A stretch of DNA of 64,000 bases from Nocardioides terrae (GTDB lineage: Bacteria > Actinomycetota > Actinomycetes > Propionibacteriales > Nocardioidaceae). The notes under the pieces were generated by a model that saw only the letters and a list, made by a program, of their open reading frames with translations, had not been told where the DNA came from and searched no databases. The DNA lies in contig NZ_FOLB01000001.1 of assembly GCF_900112345.1 (NCBI RefSeq), positions 1 through 64,000 of the forward strand, in the 5' to 3' direction. Position numbers and translations under genes: made by a program. Below are positions 1-7,797 of this stretch, in pieces. The stretch's first letter is position 1. Every line of letters begins with the position of its first letter.

Positions 1-145
1 TATCCCGAAGTGAAGGGCAGATTACTCACGTGTTACTCACCCGTTCGCCGCTCGAGTACCCCGAAGGGCCTTTCCGCTCGACTTGCATGTGTTAAGCACG
101 CCGCCAGCGTTCGTCCTGAGCCAGGATCAAACTCTCCGTTGAAAA
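1..145 (-). rRNA. rrs: 16S rRNA, 5' end only (runs off the window)
   Basis: The reverse complement holds the universal 16S 5' segment GAGAGTTTGATCCTGGCTCAG (read in parts), followed by GAACGCTGGCGGCGTGC and AACACATGCAAGTCGA. About 145 nt of the mature RNA are present and the rest lies beyond position 1. The mature 5' end is placed near 145 by comparison with other actinobacterial 16S genes and is good to a few bases. The gene is transcribed away from tyrS in the same direction, with about 430 nt of leader. Confidence 0.97.
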
Positions 146-575
146 ACAACACCCCACACCAACCAGGTCGATGCAGAGAAAAAGAGATGCCCTGACAGGA
201 GACACTGACAAAAAATTGCCAGAATCAATTGTCAAAGAAACCATCAACCACCAAAAAGGCAGTCGACGGGGCATAACAAACTAATTCGTCGACTATGACA
301 CACTGTTGAGTTCTCAAGAATCACACGCACACCGCGGATCAAGCTCTCGCTCTCCCCTACGGGACTTCGTGTTCCAAACTTTAGCGGATCCGCTTCTTCC
401 CCGCCTAATCGGCGGTGACTCGCTTCTCCGCTATCCGCAGCACACTTCGAGTCGGGCTTCGTGGCCGCTTTCGCGAGCACGTCCACCCGTTGCGAGGAGT
501 GATGAGGAAGTGGCCGCCTCGGGGCCGGCAGCCCGACCTGTCGGTCTTGCTGCCCGCCGCTCCGTTGGCGACTCG
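146..575 (-). other. rRNA operon leader (precursor 5' region, no protein gene)
   Basis: This stretch between the rRNA promoter and 16S contains no credible coding frame. It is more AT-rich between 180 and 320 than anything else nearby, as expected for a processed rRNA leader. Minus-strand bases 320-299 read TTCTTGAGAACTCAACAGTGTG (split here as TTCTTGAGAAC and TCAACAGTGTG), a motif recurrent in actinobacterial rrn leaders and linked to antitermination or precursor processing. An inverted repeat TGACAA...TTGTCA at about 202-235 could form part of the RNase III stem around 16S. These roles come from family knowledge; only the motifs are seen. Confidence 0.7.
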
Positions 576-579
576 GAGA

Positions 580-608
580 ACATTAGACCCCTTGCGGGCG
601 GGACACAA
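580..608 (-). promoter_or_regulatory. rRNA operon promoter
   Basis: On the minus strand TTGTGT (608-603) and TAATGT (585-580) are separated by exactly 17 bp, a near-consensus sigma-70-type promoter. It lies just after the tyrS stop at 620 and points at 16S. A second, weaker candidate has a -10-like TAAAGT at 383-378 but no convincing -35, so it is noted only as a possible additional start. Multiple rrn promoters are usual in actinobacteria. Confidence 0.65.
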
Positions 609-619
609 ATCGACAGCGC

Positions 620-1906
620 TCAGGCGAACTCGATGCCCGCGAAGCGCTTCTTGCCCCGCCGCAGCACCACCCACGAGCCGCCCAGCAGGTCGGCCTCGGT
701 CAGGACGGCGTCGGCGTCCTCGACGCGGGCGTTGTTGAGGTAGGCCCCACCCTCGCCGATGGCGCGTCGAGCCTCGTTGCGGCTCGTCGCGAGTCCCGAG
801 CTGACGAAAAGCTCGACGACGGACGGGAGCGCGTCGCCACGCGGCTGCGTCGTGACACCGGCCTCTCGCAGGGCGGCCGCCAGCGTCGTCGTACTCAACC
901 CCGACAGGTCTCCCCCGCCGAACAGCGCGGCGGCGGCCTCCTTGGCCTGGCGGGTCTCCTCGTCGCCGTGCACGAGCGTCGTCAGGTGATCGGCGAGCGT
1001 CTTCTGCCCCAGGCGCAGGAACGGCTTCTCGGCGTGGTCGCGCTCGACCTGCTCGATCTCCTCGCGGGAGAGGAACGTGAGGACGCGCAGGAGCTCCCCG
1101 ACCTTCTCGTCCTCGACGTTGAGCCAGAACTGGTGGAACGCGTAGGGCGACATCATCTCCGGATCCAGCCAGAGCGCCCCGCCCTCGGTCTTGCCGTACT
1201 TGGTGCCGTCCGCCTTGGTGATCAGTGGCGTCGCGAAGGCGTGCGCCGTCCCGCCGTCGGCGCGTCGGATCAGCTCCACGCCGCCGGTGAGGTTGCCCCA
1301 CTGGTCCGAGCCACCGAACTGCAGGGTGACGCCGTGCTCGCGAAAGAGGCTGAGGAAGTCCATCGACTGCAGCAGGACGTAGGAGAACTCGGTGTAGCTG
1401 ATCCCCGTCTCAAGGCGCCGCTTCACGGTCTCGCGGGCGAGCATGCGGTTGACCGGGAAGTGCTTGCCGATGTCGCGCAGGAAGTCGATGACCGACAGCG
1501 GCGCCGTCCAGTCGTAGTTGTTGACCATGGTCGCGGCGTTGTCCCCCTCGAAGGAGAGGAACGGCTCGATCTGGCGGCGTACCCGCTCGACCCACTCCTT
1601 GACGGTGTCGAGGGAGTTGAGCGTGCGCTCACCCGAGTCCCGCGGGTCGCCGATCATGCCGGTCGCGCCGCCGACCAGGGCGTACGGCGTGTGGCCGGCG
1701 CGCTGCAGTCGCATGGCGGTCACGATCTGCAGCAGGTTGCCCATGTGGAGGCTCGGCGCTGTCGGGTCGAACCCGACGTAGAAGCGGACCCCCTCGGCGA
1801 ACGCTTCGGCGAGCGCTTCACTGTCCGTGGAGTGCGCGATCAGGCCGCGCCACTCGAGGTCGTCCAGCAGGGTCGGGTCGATGGGCACGACGGGCCTTCC
1901 GATCAT
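620..1906 (-). CDS. tyrS: Tyrosyl-tRNA synthetase
   Basis: Charges tRNA-Tyr with tyrosine in the cytoplasm. The 428-aa product has the class I signature HIGH as HMGN (residues 54-57), the KMSKS loop as KYGKT (236-240), the tyrosine/ATP pocket segment GGSDQWGN (198-205) and a C-terminal S4 RNA-binding domain from about residue 355. Length and order match bacterial TyrRS. The ATG at 1906 has no clear ribosome binding site. A GTG at 1888 preceded by GGAAGG is a good alternative and fits homologues that begin close to the DDLEWRG segment. The gene lies just upstream of the 16S operon promoter, so read-through into rrn is possible. Confidence 0.97.
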   Translation of the reverse strand: MIGRPVVPIDPTLLDDLEWRGLIAHSTDSEALAEAFAEGVRFYVGFDPTAPSLHMGNLLQIVTAMRLQRAGHTPYALVGGATGMIGDPRDSGERTLNSLDTVKEWVERVRRQIEPFLSFEGDNAATMVNNYDWTAPLSVIDFLRDIGKHFPVNRMLARETVKRRLETGISYTEFSYVLLQSMDFLSLFREHGVTLQFGGSDQWGNLTGGVELIRRADGGTAHAFATPLITKADGTKYGKTEGGALWLDPEMMSPYAFHQFWLNVEDEKVGELLRVLTFLSREEIEQVERDHAEKPFLRLGQKTLADHLTTLVHGDEETRQAKEAAAALFGGGDLSGLSTTTLAAALREAGVTTQPRGDALPSVVELFVSSGLATSRNEARRAIGEGGAYLNNARVEDADAVLTEADLLGGSWVVLRRGKKRFAGIEFA

Positions 1907-1935
1907 GGGGGTTCTCGCGATGGTGCGGGCCCAGC

Positions 1936-2142
1936 CTAGTGACCGCCGCCGAGTCGCCCGCCGCCGGATGCGCCGAGGTTGGCGACGACCACCGCGATCG
2001 GTGGGATGAGCGCGGCCACGATGCTCATCACGACGGCCGCGGTCGTCGACCAGAGCCGCACGACCGACCAGGCCAGGACGAACAGCGCCAAGCAGAGCGC
2101 CATCAGGGCCAGGTAGGTCCGTCGCCGGGTGCTCTCGCGCAT
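1936..2142 (-). CDS. Small DUF3099-like membrane protein
   Basis: A 68-aa protein with an Arg-rich N-terminus (residues 1-9), two hydrophobic helices at about 10-28 and 34-53 joined by a short loop, and a Gly-rich tail ending in His. The pattern, with the second helix ending in PPIAVVVAN, resembles the DUF3099 family of small actinobacterial inner-membrane proteins, whose function is unknown. It lies 29 bp upstream of tyrS on the same strand and may be co-transcribed. No catalytic motif is visible. The family call rests on motif memory, not a search. Confidence 0.7.
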   Translation of the reverse strand: MRESTRRRTYLALMALCLALFVLAWSVVRLWSTTAAVVMSIVAALIPPIAVVVANLGASGGGRLGGGH

Positions 2143-2189
2143 GCTGACCCGGTACCCGACGGGCGGGGAGCTGAATGGCTTCGAACGAG

Positions 2190-2263
2190 TAGGCCGGGTC
2201 GGGCTTGAACCGACGACCGAGCCATTATGAGTGGCTTGCTCTAACCGACTGAGCTACCGGCCC
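2190..2263 (-). tRNA. tRNA with CAU anticodon, probably tRNA-Ile2 (alternatively elongator tRNA-Met)
   Basis: The minus strand folds into a full cloverleaf: acceptor GGGCCGG/CCGGCCT, D-arm GCTC...GAGC, anticodon stem AGCCA/TGGCT with loop CTCATAA (anticodon CAT), T-arm GTCGG/CCGAC with TTCAAGC, discriminator A. CCA is not encoded. The first pair is G1-U72. C4-G69 and C5-G68 match the known determinants by which TilS recognises tRNA-Ile2 and makes lysidine, so Ile2 is preferred over Met. This is an inference from E. coli rules. Confidence 0.9.
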
Positions 2264-2324
2264 GTGATGCGATCGGCAGGCTACACGACCTGACTGCCAA
2301 ACATTCTCCACGGTCTAGAGTCGC

Positions 2325-2795
2325 TCAATCGCTTGAGCCGCCTTCGATACGCGGCCGCGCGGACCTGAGATAGTCCACGGCGCGCAGAAGAACATCCGTC
2401 CGGTCTCGGAAGAAGCCGAGCCCCAGGTTGCATGGTTGGCAGAGCACACCTCGCACGCACGCACCACACGACCTCGTCCCGGGACAGCATGCGTGGTCGT
2501 GGTCGATGTGCGTGCCCGGGCTTTCGCCACAGATCCAGCACATCCCGTCGCGGGCGCTCAGAATCGTCTCGAGCGTCTCTCGCGGGAGGTTGAAACGCCA
2601 GACGCGGTTGTTCATCAATCGCTGCCGGTTCGCCGCGACGCGGGCCTTGTGCTCGGCGTACTTGCCCGGATTCCGTGCGAAGTAATCGCGATAGTAGGCG
2701 GCGACGCAGGTCTTGCAATGCGAACGACGCCGGTCACCCTTCCGCCCGAAGTCGTCGAGCGGCTTGGTCTCACCGCACCGAGTGCACCGCTTCAT
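2325..2795 (-). CDS. Recombination endonuclease VII family protein (orphan, phage-type)
   Basis: A 156-aa protein with an N-terminal zinc ribbon CTRCG (residues 4-8) and CKTC (27-30), and a C-terminal beta-beta-alpha-metal nuclease core: CWICG (86-90), HIDHDH (96-101), then CVRGVLCQPCNLGLG in the last third. This is the layout of endonuclease VII (T4 gp49) family proteins, which resolve branched DNA during phage packaging. No other phage gene is nearby. It sits between two tRNA genes, a classic integration hot spot, and its stretch is visibly less GC-rich than its neighbours, so it is probably an acquired remnant. The ATG at 2795 has no strong ribosome binding site. The family is clear; cellular function is unknown. 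Confidence 0.85.
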   Translation of the reverse strand: MKRCTRCGETKPLDDFGRKGDRRRSHCKTCVAAYYRDYFARNPGKYAEHKARVAANRQRLMNNRVWRFNLPRETLETILSARDGMCWICGESPGTHIDHDHACCPGTRSCGACVRGVLCQPCNLGLGFFRDRTDVLLRAVDYLRSARPRIEGGSSD

Positions 2796-2978
2796 GCCCT
2801 CGAACGGTGCCGGGAGGCACCGACAAATTGCAGCGGTTCGGAGGAGGCACGTGGATCTAGCGGAGCGAAGTCAGCCGGCCTCCGCGCCGGTCAGCGCGCT
2901 GTAGTGGCGGTGAGCGAGCAACGGTTCGGCGTGGCTAAGCGGTCCGCCACGCACCGCCAGGCTCCGCAAGACGCAGAA

Positions 2979-3005
2979 GGCCAGACCCAAGTCATGGGTC
3001 CGGCC
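2979..3005 (-). terminator. Hairpin downstream of tRNA-Asn, probable terminator
   Basis: GGCCGGACCC and GGGTCTGGCC form a 10-bp stem with one G-U pair around a 7-nt loop, 28 bp past the 3' end of tRNA-Asn. Only a short T-rich stretch follows, so termination efficiency is uncertain. The flanking 170 bp up to the endonuclease VII gene hold nothing else recognisable. Confidence 0.55.
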
Positions 3006-3033
3006 TCTCCGGATCTCCTGAGAGATCACTTTG

Positions 3034-3106
3034 CTCCCCCGGTTGGACTCGAACCAACAACCCTGCGATTAACAGTCGCATGCTCTGCCAGTTGAGCTAC
3101 AGGGGA
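3034..3106 (-). tRNA. tRNA-Asn (GUU)
   Basis: Complete cloverleaf on the minus strand: acceptor TCCCCTG/CGGGGGA with a U6-G wobble, D-arm GCTC...GAGC, anticodon stem TGCGA/TCGCA with loop CTGTTAA (anticodon GTT), T-arm GTTGG/CCAAC with TTCGAGT, discriminator G. The gene is followed by CAA, so CCA is added after transcription. A possible -10 (TAAGGT) lies about 35 bp upstream. Confidence 0.95.
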
Positions 3107-3174
3107 TCGCGGCAAGCCTTGCTGCGAAGGCGGGTTGAACCTTAGCAGCGCGATCGGCGTGCTCCGAAATCGGG

Positions 3175-3201
3175 GCGTCCGGGCCTCGAACGCCCGGGCG
3201 T
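3175..3201 (-). terminator. Hairpin terminator after the dnaG operon
   Basis: A 10-bp stem, ACGCCCGGGC pairing with GCCCGGACGC allowing two G-U pairs, with a 7-nt loop begins right at the stop codon of the 155-aa gene and is followed by GATTTC. It separates the dnaG transcript from tRNA-Asn. Confidence 0.5.
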
Positions 3202-3668
3202 CAGGGCTCACCCACGTCGTCCTGGGCCCTCTCGAGCGTGGCCTGCACCAGAGCGGCGACGGCCGGGTCGTCGGGGTCGGCCAGGTCGTCGTACTCGACG
3301 ACCCAGGTGATCTCGCGGGCTCCGCCGCCTGCGCGCCGGGCGACGACGCGAGCGGTTCCGAACGGCAGCGGCACGGCCCGCTGGACGACCACGCTCGCGG
3401 TGACGCGCTCACGCACGAGCTGGAGCAGTCGGGCCGGGGCGTCCACGGCGATCCGGTGCACGGTGCGGTCGTTCTCCGTGACGGTCAGCAGGCTCGACTC
3501 GCTGTCCCAGCCCGCGTCGTGCACCTGCTCCCAGGGCAGCCGTCGGCCGGCGACGTACAGCGCCTCACGGGTCGCCGCGACGACATCGTCGCTGCCCATG
3601 ACGGGAGCGCTGGCCAGCACGCGCTCACCGGACCCGACCGTCGCCGAACGCCTGCGGAAGATGCTCAC
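3201..3668 (-). CDS. Conserved hypothetical protein downstream of dnaG
   Basis: A 155-aa soluble protein, no signal peptide or membrane segment, beginning MSIFRRR and rich in Val/Ala/Arg. Its ATG overlaps the dnaG stop by 4 bp (ATGA), so the two are translationally coupled. Similar small proteins of unknown function often follow dnaG in Nocardioides-type genomes. The middle (VTENDRTVHRI, residues about 62-72) looks like a beta-rich PH-like fold, but I cannot name a domain. A hairpin follows the stop codon. Confidence 0.8.
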   Translation of the reverse strand: MSIFRRRSATVGSGERVLASAPVMGSDDVVAATREALYVAGRRLPWEQVHDAGWDSESSLLTVTENDRTVHRIAVDAPARLLQLVRERVTASVVVQRAVPLPFGTARVVARRAGGGAREITWVVEYDDLADPDDPAVAALVQATLERAQDDVGEP

Positions 3669-5539
3669 GACGTCGTGATCCGATCCCGCAGGGCGCGGCG
3701 TTGCTGCTCGAGCCGGTTCAGCTCGCCCAGGGCCTCGAGGTAGGCCTCCCCAGCGGGGTCGCTGCGCTGCAGCCGGCTGTGAGCGTCGGCGATCTGGCGC
3801 GCGAGGGTGGCCTCGCGCAGGCGCACCACGTGCTCCAGGACGTACGACGGGTCGGGCTCCTTCGCCCGGATCGGCTCCACCGCCAGGGCGCTGACGACCT
3901 GCCCCAGGCGGTCGTCAGCGGTCACCGACCGGACCCGGGAGACCCACTGCGGGTCAGCCGCACCCTCCACCGAGCCGCCGGCCGCCGCGACGAGCTCCCA
4001 GACCGCCCGGTAGACCGGGTGGGTGAAGTCGGCGGGACCGACCTCGGCCGTGCTGCGACCGATCGCGATCGGGTGCTGCAGGACGAGCTTGAGCGTCTCG
4101 CGCTCCACCGCGAACCGCGGGTCGCGCAGGTCGGGGACCCGCTGGACGGGGGCGGCAGGGGCCGGTTCGCCTGGCGTCGCCTGCTGCCGCCCGGGCGTCG
4201 CCGGCTGCTGCCGCTGGCCGCGGCTCTGCGCCCGGCGGACCTCGGCCGCGGCCTGCTCCATGTCGACGCCGACCATGCCGGCGAGGTCGCGGGTGAACCC
4301 CGCCGCCTTGGACCTGTCGCGCACCGACGAGACCAGGGCGGCGCCCTCACGGAGGGCATCGACCCGGCCGTCGGCCCGGTCCAGGTCGTACTTGCCCACG
4401 ACGTTGCGCAGCACGAACTCGTAGAGCGGGCGGCGGCTGTCGACCAACGCGCGGACCGCCTCGTCGCCCTGCCGCAACCGCAGGTCGCACGGGTCCATGC
4501 CGTCCGGCGCGACGGCGACGTAGGTCGGCGAGTGGAAGTCGTCGTCCGCGGCGAAGACCTTGACGGCCGCCGCCTGGCCGGCCGCGTCGCCGTCGAAGGT
4601 GAAGATGATCTCGCCGGTCGACCCCTTGAAGTCGCCCATCAGCCGGCGCAGCACCTTGCCGTGGTCGCTGGTGAAGGCGGTGCCGCACGTCGCGACGGCC
4701 GTCGTCACGCCGGAGAGGTAGCAGGCCATCACGTCGGTGTAGCCCTCGACGACGACCGCCCGCTGGCTCAGCTGGAGCCCCTTCCGGGCGAGGTCGATGC
4801 CGTAGAGCACCTGGTTCTTCTTGTAGATCGGGGTCTCGGAGGTGTTGATGTACTTCCCCGCGATCCGGTCGCCCTCGAAGAGCTTGCGGGCGCCGAACCC
4901 GATCACGTCGCCGTTGGACTCGCGGATCGGCCAGGTCACCCGTCCCTCGAAGCGGGACGAGCCCCAGCTGCCGACGATGCCGGCGACCTTCAGCTCCTCC
5001 TCGGAGAAGCCACGGGCGCGCAGGTGCTGGGCGAGCAGCCGCCCGTTGGTCGGCGCGAAGCCGACGCCGAAGTGCCGCGCCGCCTCCTGGTCGAACCCCT
5101 TGTCGGCGAGGAAGCGGCGGGCCACGACCGCGTCCGGGGTCATCAGCTGCTCGGCGAAGTACTCCTGGGCCACCTTGTGGGCCTCGACGAGCTTGCCGCG
5201 GCCCGGACCCCGCCGCTCCTGGGGTGTGTCGCCGTCGTCGCGCTGCAGCTGTACGCCGACCTTGTCGGCGAGCCGCTCGATCGTCTCGGCGAAGGACAGT
5301 CCGTCGATCTTCTGCAGGAAGGCGATGACGTCGCCGCCCTCCTGGCAGCCGAAGCAGTGGAAGAACCCACGCGAGGGGTTCACGTTGAAGCTCGGCGTCT
5401 TCTCGTCGTGGAAGGGGCACAACCCCTTCAGGGACCCGCCGCCCGCGTTTCGCAGGGTGACGTACTCGCCGACGATGTCCTCGATCTTGGCCTTCTCACG
5501 CACCTCGGTGATGCTCTTCTCGAGGATGCGTCCGGCCAC
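3665..5539 (-). CDS. dnaG: DNA primase
   Basis: Synthesises the RNA primers for DNA replication. The 624-aa product carries the CHC2 zinc site (C41, H44, C62, C65), the catalytic core with VEGYTDV (264-270) and the TOPRIM metal-binding FDGDAAG (315-321), a Gln/Pro-rich linker at about 430-460, and a C-terminal helical domain that binds the DnaB helicase. Length is normal. The start is GTG at 5539, preceded by TAGGAT and exactly six bases, which suggests a leaderless mRNA. It is coupled to the following 155-aa gene. Confidence 0.97.
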   Translation of the reverse strand: MAGRILEKSITEVREKAKIEDIVGEYVTLRNAGGGSLKGLCPFHDEKTPSFNVNPSRGFFHCFGCQEGGDVIAFLQKIDGLSFAETIERLADKVGVQLQRDDGDTPQERRGPGRGKLVEAHKVAQEYFAEQLMTPDAVVARRFLADKGFDQEAARHFGVGFAPTNGRLLAQHLRARGFSEEELKVAGIVGSWGSSRFEGRVTWPIRESNGDVIGFGARKLFEGDRIAGKYINTSETPIYKKNQVLYGIDLARKGLQLSQRAVVVEGYTDVMACYLSGVTTAVATCGTAFTSDHGKVLRRLMGDFKGSTGEIIFTFDGDAAGQAAAVKVFAADDDFHSPTYVAVAPDGMDPCDLRLRQGDEAVRALVDSRRPLYEFVLRNVVGKYDLDRADGRVDALREGAALVSSVRDRSKAAGFTRDLAGMVGVDMEQAAAEVRRAQSRGQRQQPATPGRQQATPGEPAPAAPVQRVPDLRDPRFAVERETLKLVLQHPIAIGRSTAEVGPADFTHPVYRAVWELVAAAGGSVEGAADPQWVSRVRSVTADDRLGQVVSALAVEPIRAKEPDPSYVLEHVVRLREATLARQIADAHSRLQRSDPAGEAYLEALGELNRLEQQRRALRDRITTS

Positions 5540-5595
5540 GCCCTGATCCTAGGTGAGGGAGCACGCCGGGCGACGGGCCCTCCACAACCTGACGG

Positions 5596-6510
5596 TCAGT
5601 ACTCCCCCGACATCACGTTGGCGAGCGGCTCCCGGGCCGCGAACCGCTCGAGCTGCTTGCGGACCAGCCGGTAGGCCCGCGGCCACATCGCGCTGCTGGC
5701 GCCGCCGACGTGCGGGCTGATCAGCAGGTGGGGCGCCGCCCAGAGCGGGTGGTCGGCGGCCAGCGGCTCGGGATCGGTGACGTCGAGCGCCGCCCGGATC
5801 CGGCCGCCCTCGAGCGCGGCGACGAGGTCGTCGGTCACGACGACGGCACCGCGCGCGACGTTGACGAGCAGCGCGCCCTCCTTCATCCGGTCGAGGAACG
5901 CGGCGTCGACCAAGCCGCGCGTCGCGTCGGTGAGGGGCACGATGACGACGACGACGTCGGCGTCCGGCAGCAGGTCGGGCAGCTCGTCGATCCCGCGGAC
6001 GCCGTCGCGAGCACGCCGTGCGATCGGCACGACCTCGCACTCGAAGGGCAGCAGCCGTGCCTCGATGGCCGACCCGACGGAGCCGTACCCGAGGATCAGC
6101 ACCCGCTTGTCGGCCAGCGACTCCTCGAAGCCGCCGCGCCACTCCCGCCGCTCCTGCTGGCGCACGAAGCGAGGCAGGTCGCGCAGCGCGGCCAGGGTGA
6201 GCAGGAGCGCGAGCTCGGCGGTCGAGGTGTCGTGGATGCCCTTGCCGTTGCAGAGCGTCACGCCTTCGGGAACCGTGCCGCGGACGTTGTCGACACCTGC
6301 CGACAGCGTCTGCACGACCTGCAGCGACCGCATCCGCGGGATGACGTCGCCGACGGCGCTGCCGACGTTGTAGGGCGTGACGTAGAAGGCGACCTCCTCG
6401 ACGCTGTCCGGGACGTGGTCCCTCGGGTCCACGACCTCGTAGCGCAGCCCGCTCGGCACCTCGCCGAGCTCGGCGGGGTCGAAGGGCAGCCAGACCAGCG
6501 GCTCGGTCAT
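5596..6510 (-). CDS. D-isomer specific 2-hydroxyacid dehydrogenase
   Basis: Predicted NAD(P)-dependent reductase of 2-keto acids. The 304-aa protein has the Rossmann motif GYGSVG (141-146), the catalytic Arg in NVARGA (R220), the acidic residue in DPEPL (E248) and the catalytic His in SPHVGG (H267), in the order of the formate/glycerate dehydrogenase family. The ATG at 6510 is chosen because GGAGGAG lies just upstream and because ATGA overlaps the dgt stop; an ATG ten codons earlier has no such support. The substrate cannot be told from sequence. Confidence 0.92.
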   Translation of the reverse strand: MTEPLVWLPFDPAELGEVPSGLRYEVVDPRDHVPDSVEEVAFYVTPYNVGSAVGDVIPRMRSLQVVQTLSAGVDNVRGTVPEGVTLCNGKGIHDTSTAELALLLTLAALRDLPRFVRQQERREWRGGFEESLADKRVLILGYGSVGSAIEARLLPFECEVVPIARRARDGVRGIDELPDLLPDADVVVVIVPLTDATRGLVDAAFLDRMKEGALLVNVARGAVVVTDDLVAALEGGRIRAALDVTDPEPLAADHPLWAAPHLLISPHVGGASSAMWPRAYRLVRKQLERFAAREPLANVMSGEY

Positions 6511-7760
6511 CGGGCTCCTCCGGTCAGTCGGCGGTGCCACGAGACCGCCGTGACGTCGGTCAGCGAGGCGACCTGGTCGATGACGACCCGCAGTCGCGCG
6601 GCGTCATCGTGCGCCGCGCGCCAGTCGTCGCCGAAGGGGCGGTCGAGAGCGTCCGGCCCGCGGTCGACCAGTACGCCGACCAGCTCGGTCAGCAGCTCGC
6701 GCTGCCGCTCCTGCACGCGGCGGCGGTCGTCGGAGCGCATCACGTAGTGCACGGCGATCGCCTTGAGCACGGCGATCTCGCGCAGCGTCGCCGGCGGGAC
6801 GACGAGGTCGGCGCGGTAGCGCGCGAAGGGGCCCGGCGCGCCCGACGCCGCCTGCACGGCCCCGCAGAATCGGCCGATCAGGTCGCTGGTCAGGTTCTTG
6901 AGCGCCGCCAGGCTCCGCCTGCTGCCGTCGTACGACGACCCGGGCCAGCTGCCGACCGCCCGCAGGCCGGTCAGCGTCGCGGCGAGCTCGTCGTCGGAGG
7001 CGTCGGGGAGGTACCAGTCCCGCACGATCGCCCAGACCGGCTCGGCGTCGAGGCGGGTCAGGTCGATCCGCCCCGCGACGACGCCGTCCTCGACGTCGTG
7101 CACCGAGTAGGCGACGTCGTCGGCGAGGTCCATGATCTGCGCCTCGACGCACCGGCGGTGGCCGGTCTCGGGCGAGCGCAGCCAGTCGAAGATCGGCAGG
7201 TCGTCGTCGTAGACGCCGAACTTGGGGCTCCCCGTGAACGGGGCCGGGGCCGCACCGCGGCGCCAGGGGTACTTGGTGCAGGCGTCGAGCGTCGCGCGGG
7301 TGAGGTTGAGCCCGACCGAGCGGCCGTCGGCGTCGAACGTCTTCGCCTCGAGACGGGTGAGGATCCGCAGGGTCTGGGCGTTGCCCTCGAAGCCGCCGCA
7401 CGCCTCGGCCAGCGCGGCCAGGGCCTGCTCGCCGTTGTGGCCGAACGGCGGGTGGCCGAGGTCGTGGGCCAGCGCCGCGGTCTCGGCGATGTCGGGCTGG
7501 CTGCCGAGCGCCCGGGACAGGTCCCGGGCGACCTGGGCCACCTCGAGGCTGTGGGTCAGCCGGTTGCGGACGAAGTCGTCGGACTGGGGGCCGACCACCT
7601 GCGTCTTCGCCGCCAGCCGCCGCGACGACGCGGCGTGCACGACCCGGGCCCGGTCGCGCTCGAAAGCGGTCCGCTCGGGCGCGTCGACGCGCTTCGGCGG
7701 CTCCGCGACGACCCGCTCCCGGGCGGCGTCGTCGTAGAGCCCCTCGTTCACGCGTTCCAC
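6507..7760 (-). CDS. dgt: Deoxyguanosinetriphosphate triphosphohydrolase-like protein
   Basis: HD-domain enzyme predicted to hydrolyse dGTP (or other dNTPs) to the nucleoside and triphosphate, a dNTP pool control function. The 417-aa product has the metal ligands H70 (NRLTH), HD at 99-100 within HDLGHPPFGH, and a later D in the DLADDVAYSVHD stretch, the standard order of the family. It starts at GTG 7760 and its stop overlaps the next gene by 4 bp. It lies close to dnaG, as in many actinobacteria. Confidence 0.93.
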   Translation of the reverse strand: MERVNEGLYDDAARERVVAEPPKRVDAPERTAFERDRARVVHAASSRRLAAKTQVVGPQSDDFVRNRLTHSLEVAQVARDLSRALGSQPDIAETAALAHDLGHPPFGHNGEQALAALAEACGGFEGNAQTLRILTRLEAKTFDADGRSVGLNLTRATLDACTKYPWRRGAAPAPFTGSPKFGVYDDDLPIFDWLRSPETGHRRCVEAQIMDLADDVAYSVHDVEDGVVAGRIDLTRLDAEPVWAIVRDWYLPDASDDELAATLTGLRAVGSWPGSSYDGSRRSLAALKNLTSDLIGRFCGAVQAASGAPGPFARYRADLVVPPATLREIAVLKAIAVHYVMRSDDRRRVQERQRELLTELVGVLVDRGPDALDRPFGDDWRAAHDDAARLRVVIDQVASLTDVTAVSWHRRLTGGAR

Positions 7761-7797
7761 ACCGGAACCCTAGCGAGCGGCGCGGAGCGCGCGGCGG

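Noticed and set aside
378..406. Second strong rRNA promoter at TAAAGT
   Set aside because: The hexamer is good but the expected -35 position reads AGGCGG or TAGGCG, so it is left as a weak candidate only.
2190..3106. Intact integrated element between the two tRNA genes
   Set aside because: No integrase and no duplicated tRNA 3' end (att repeat) could be found between them.
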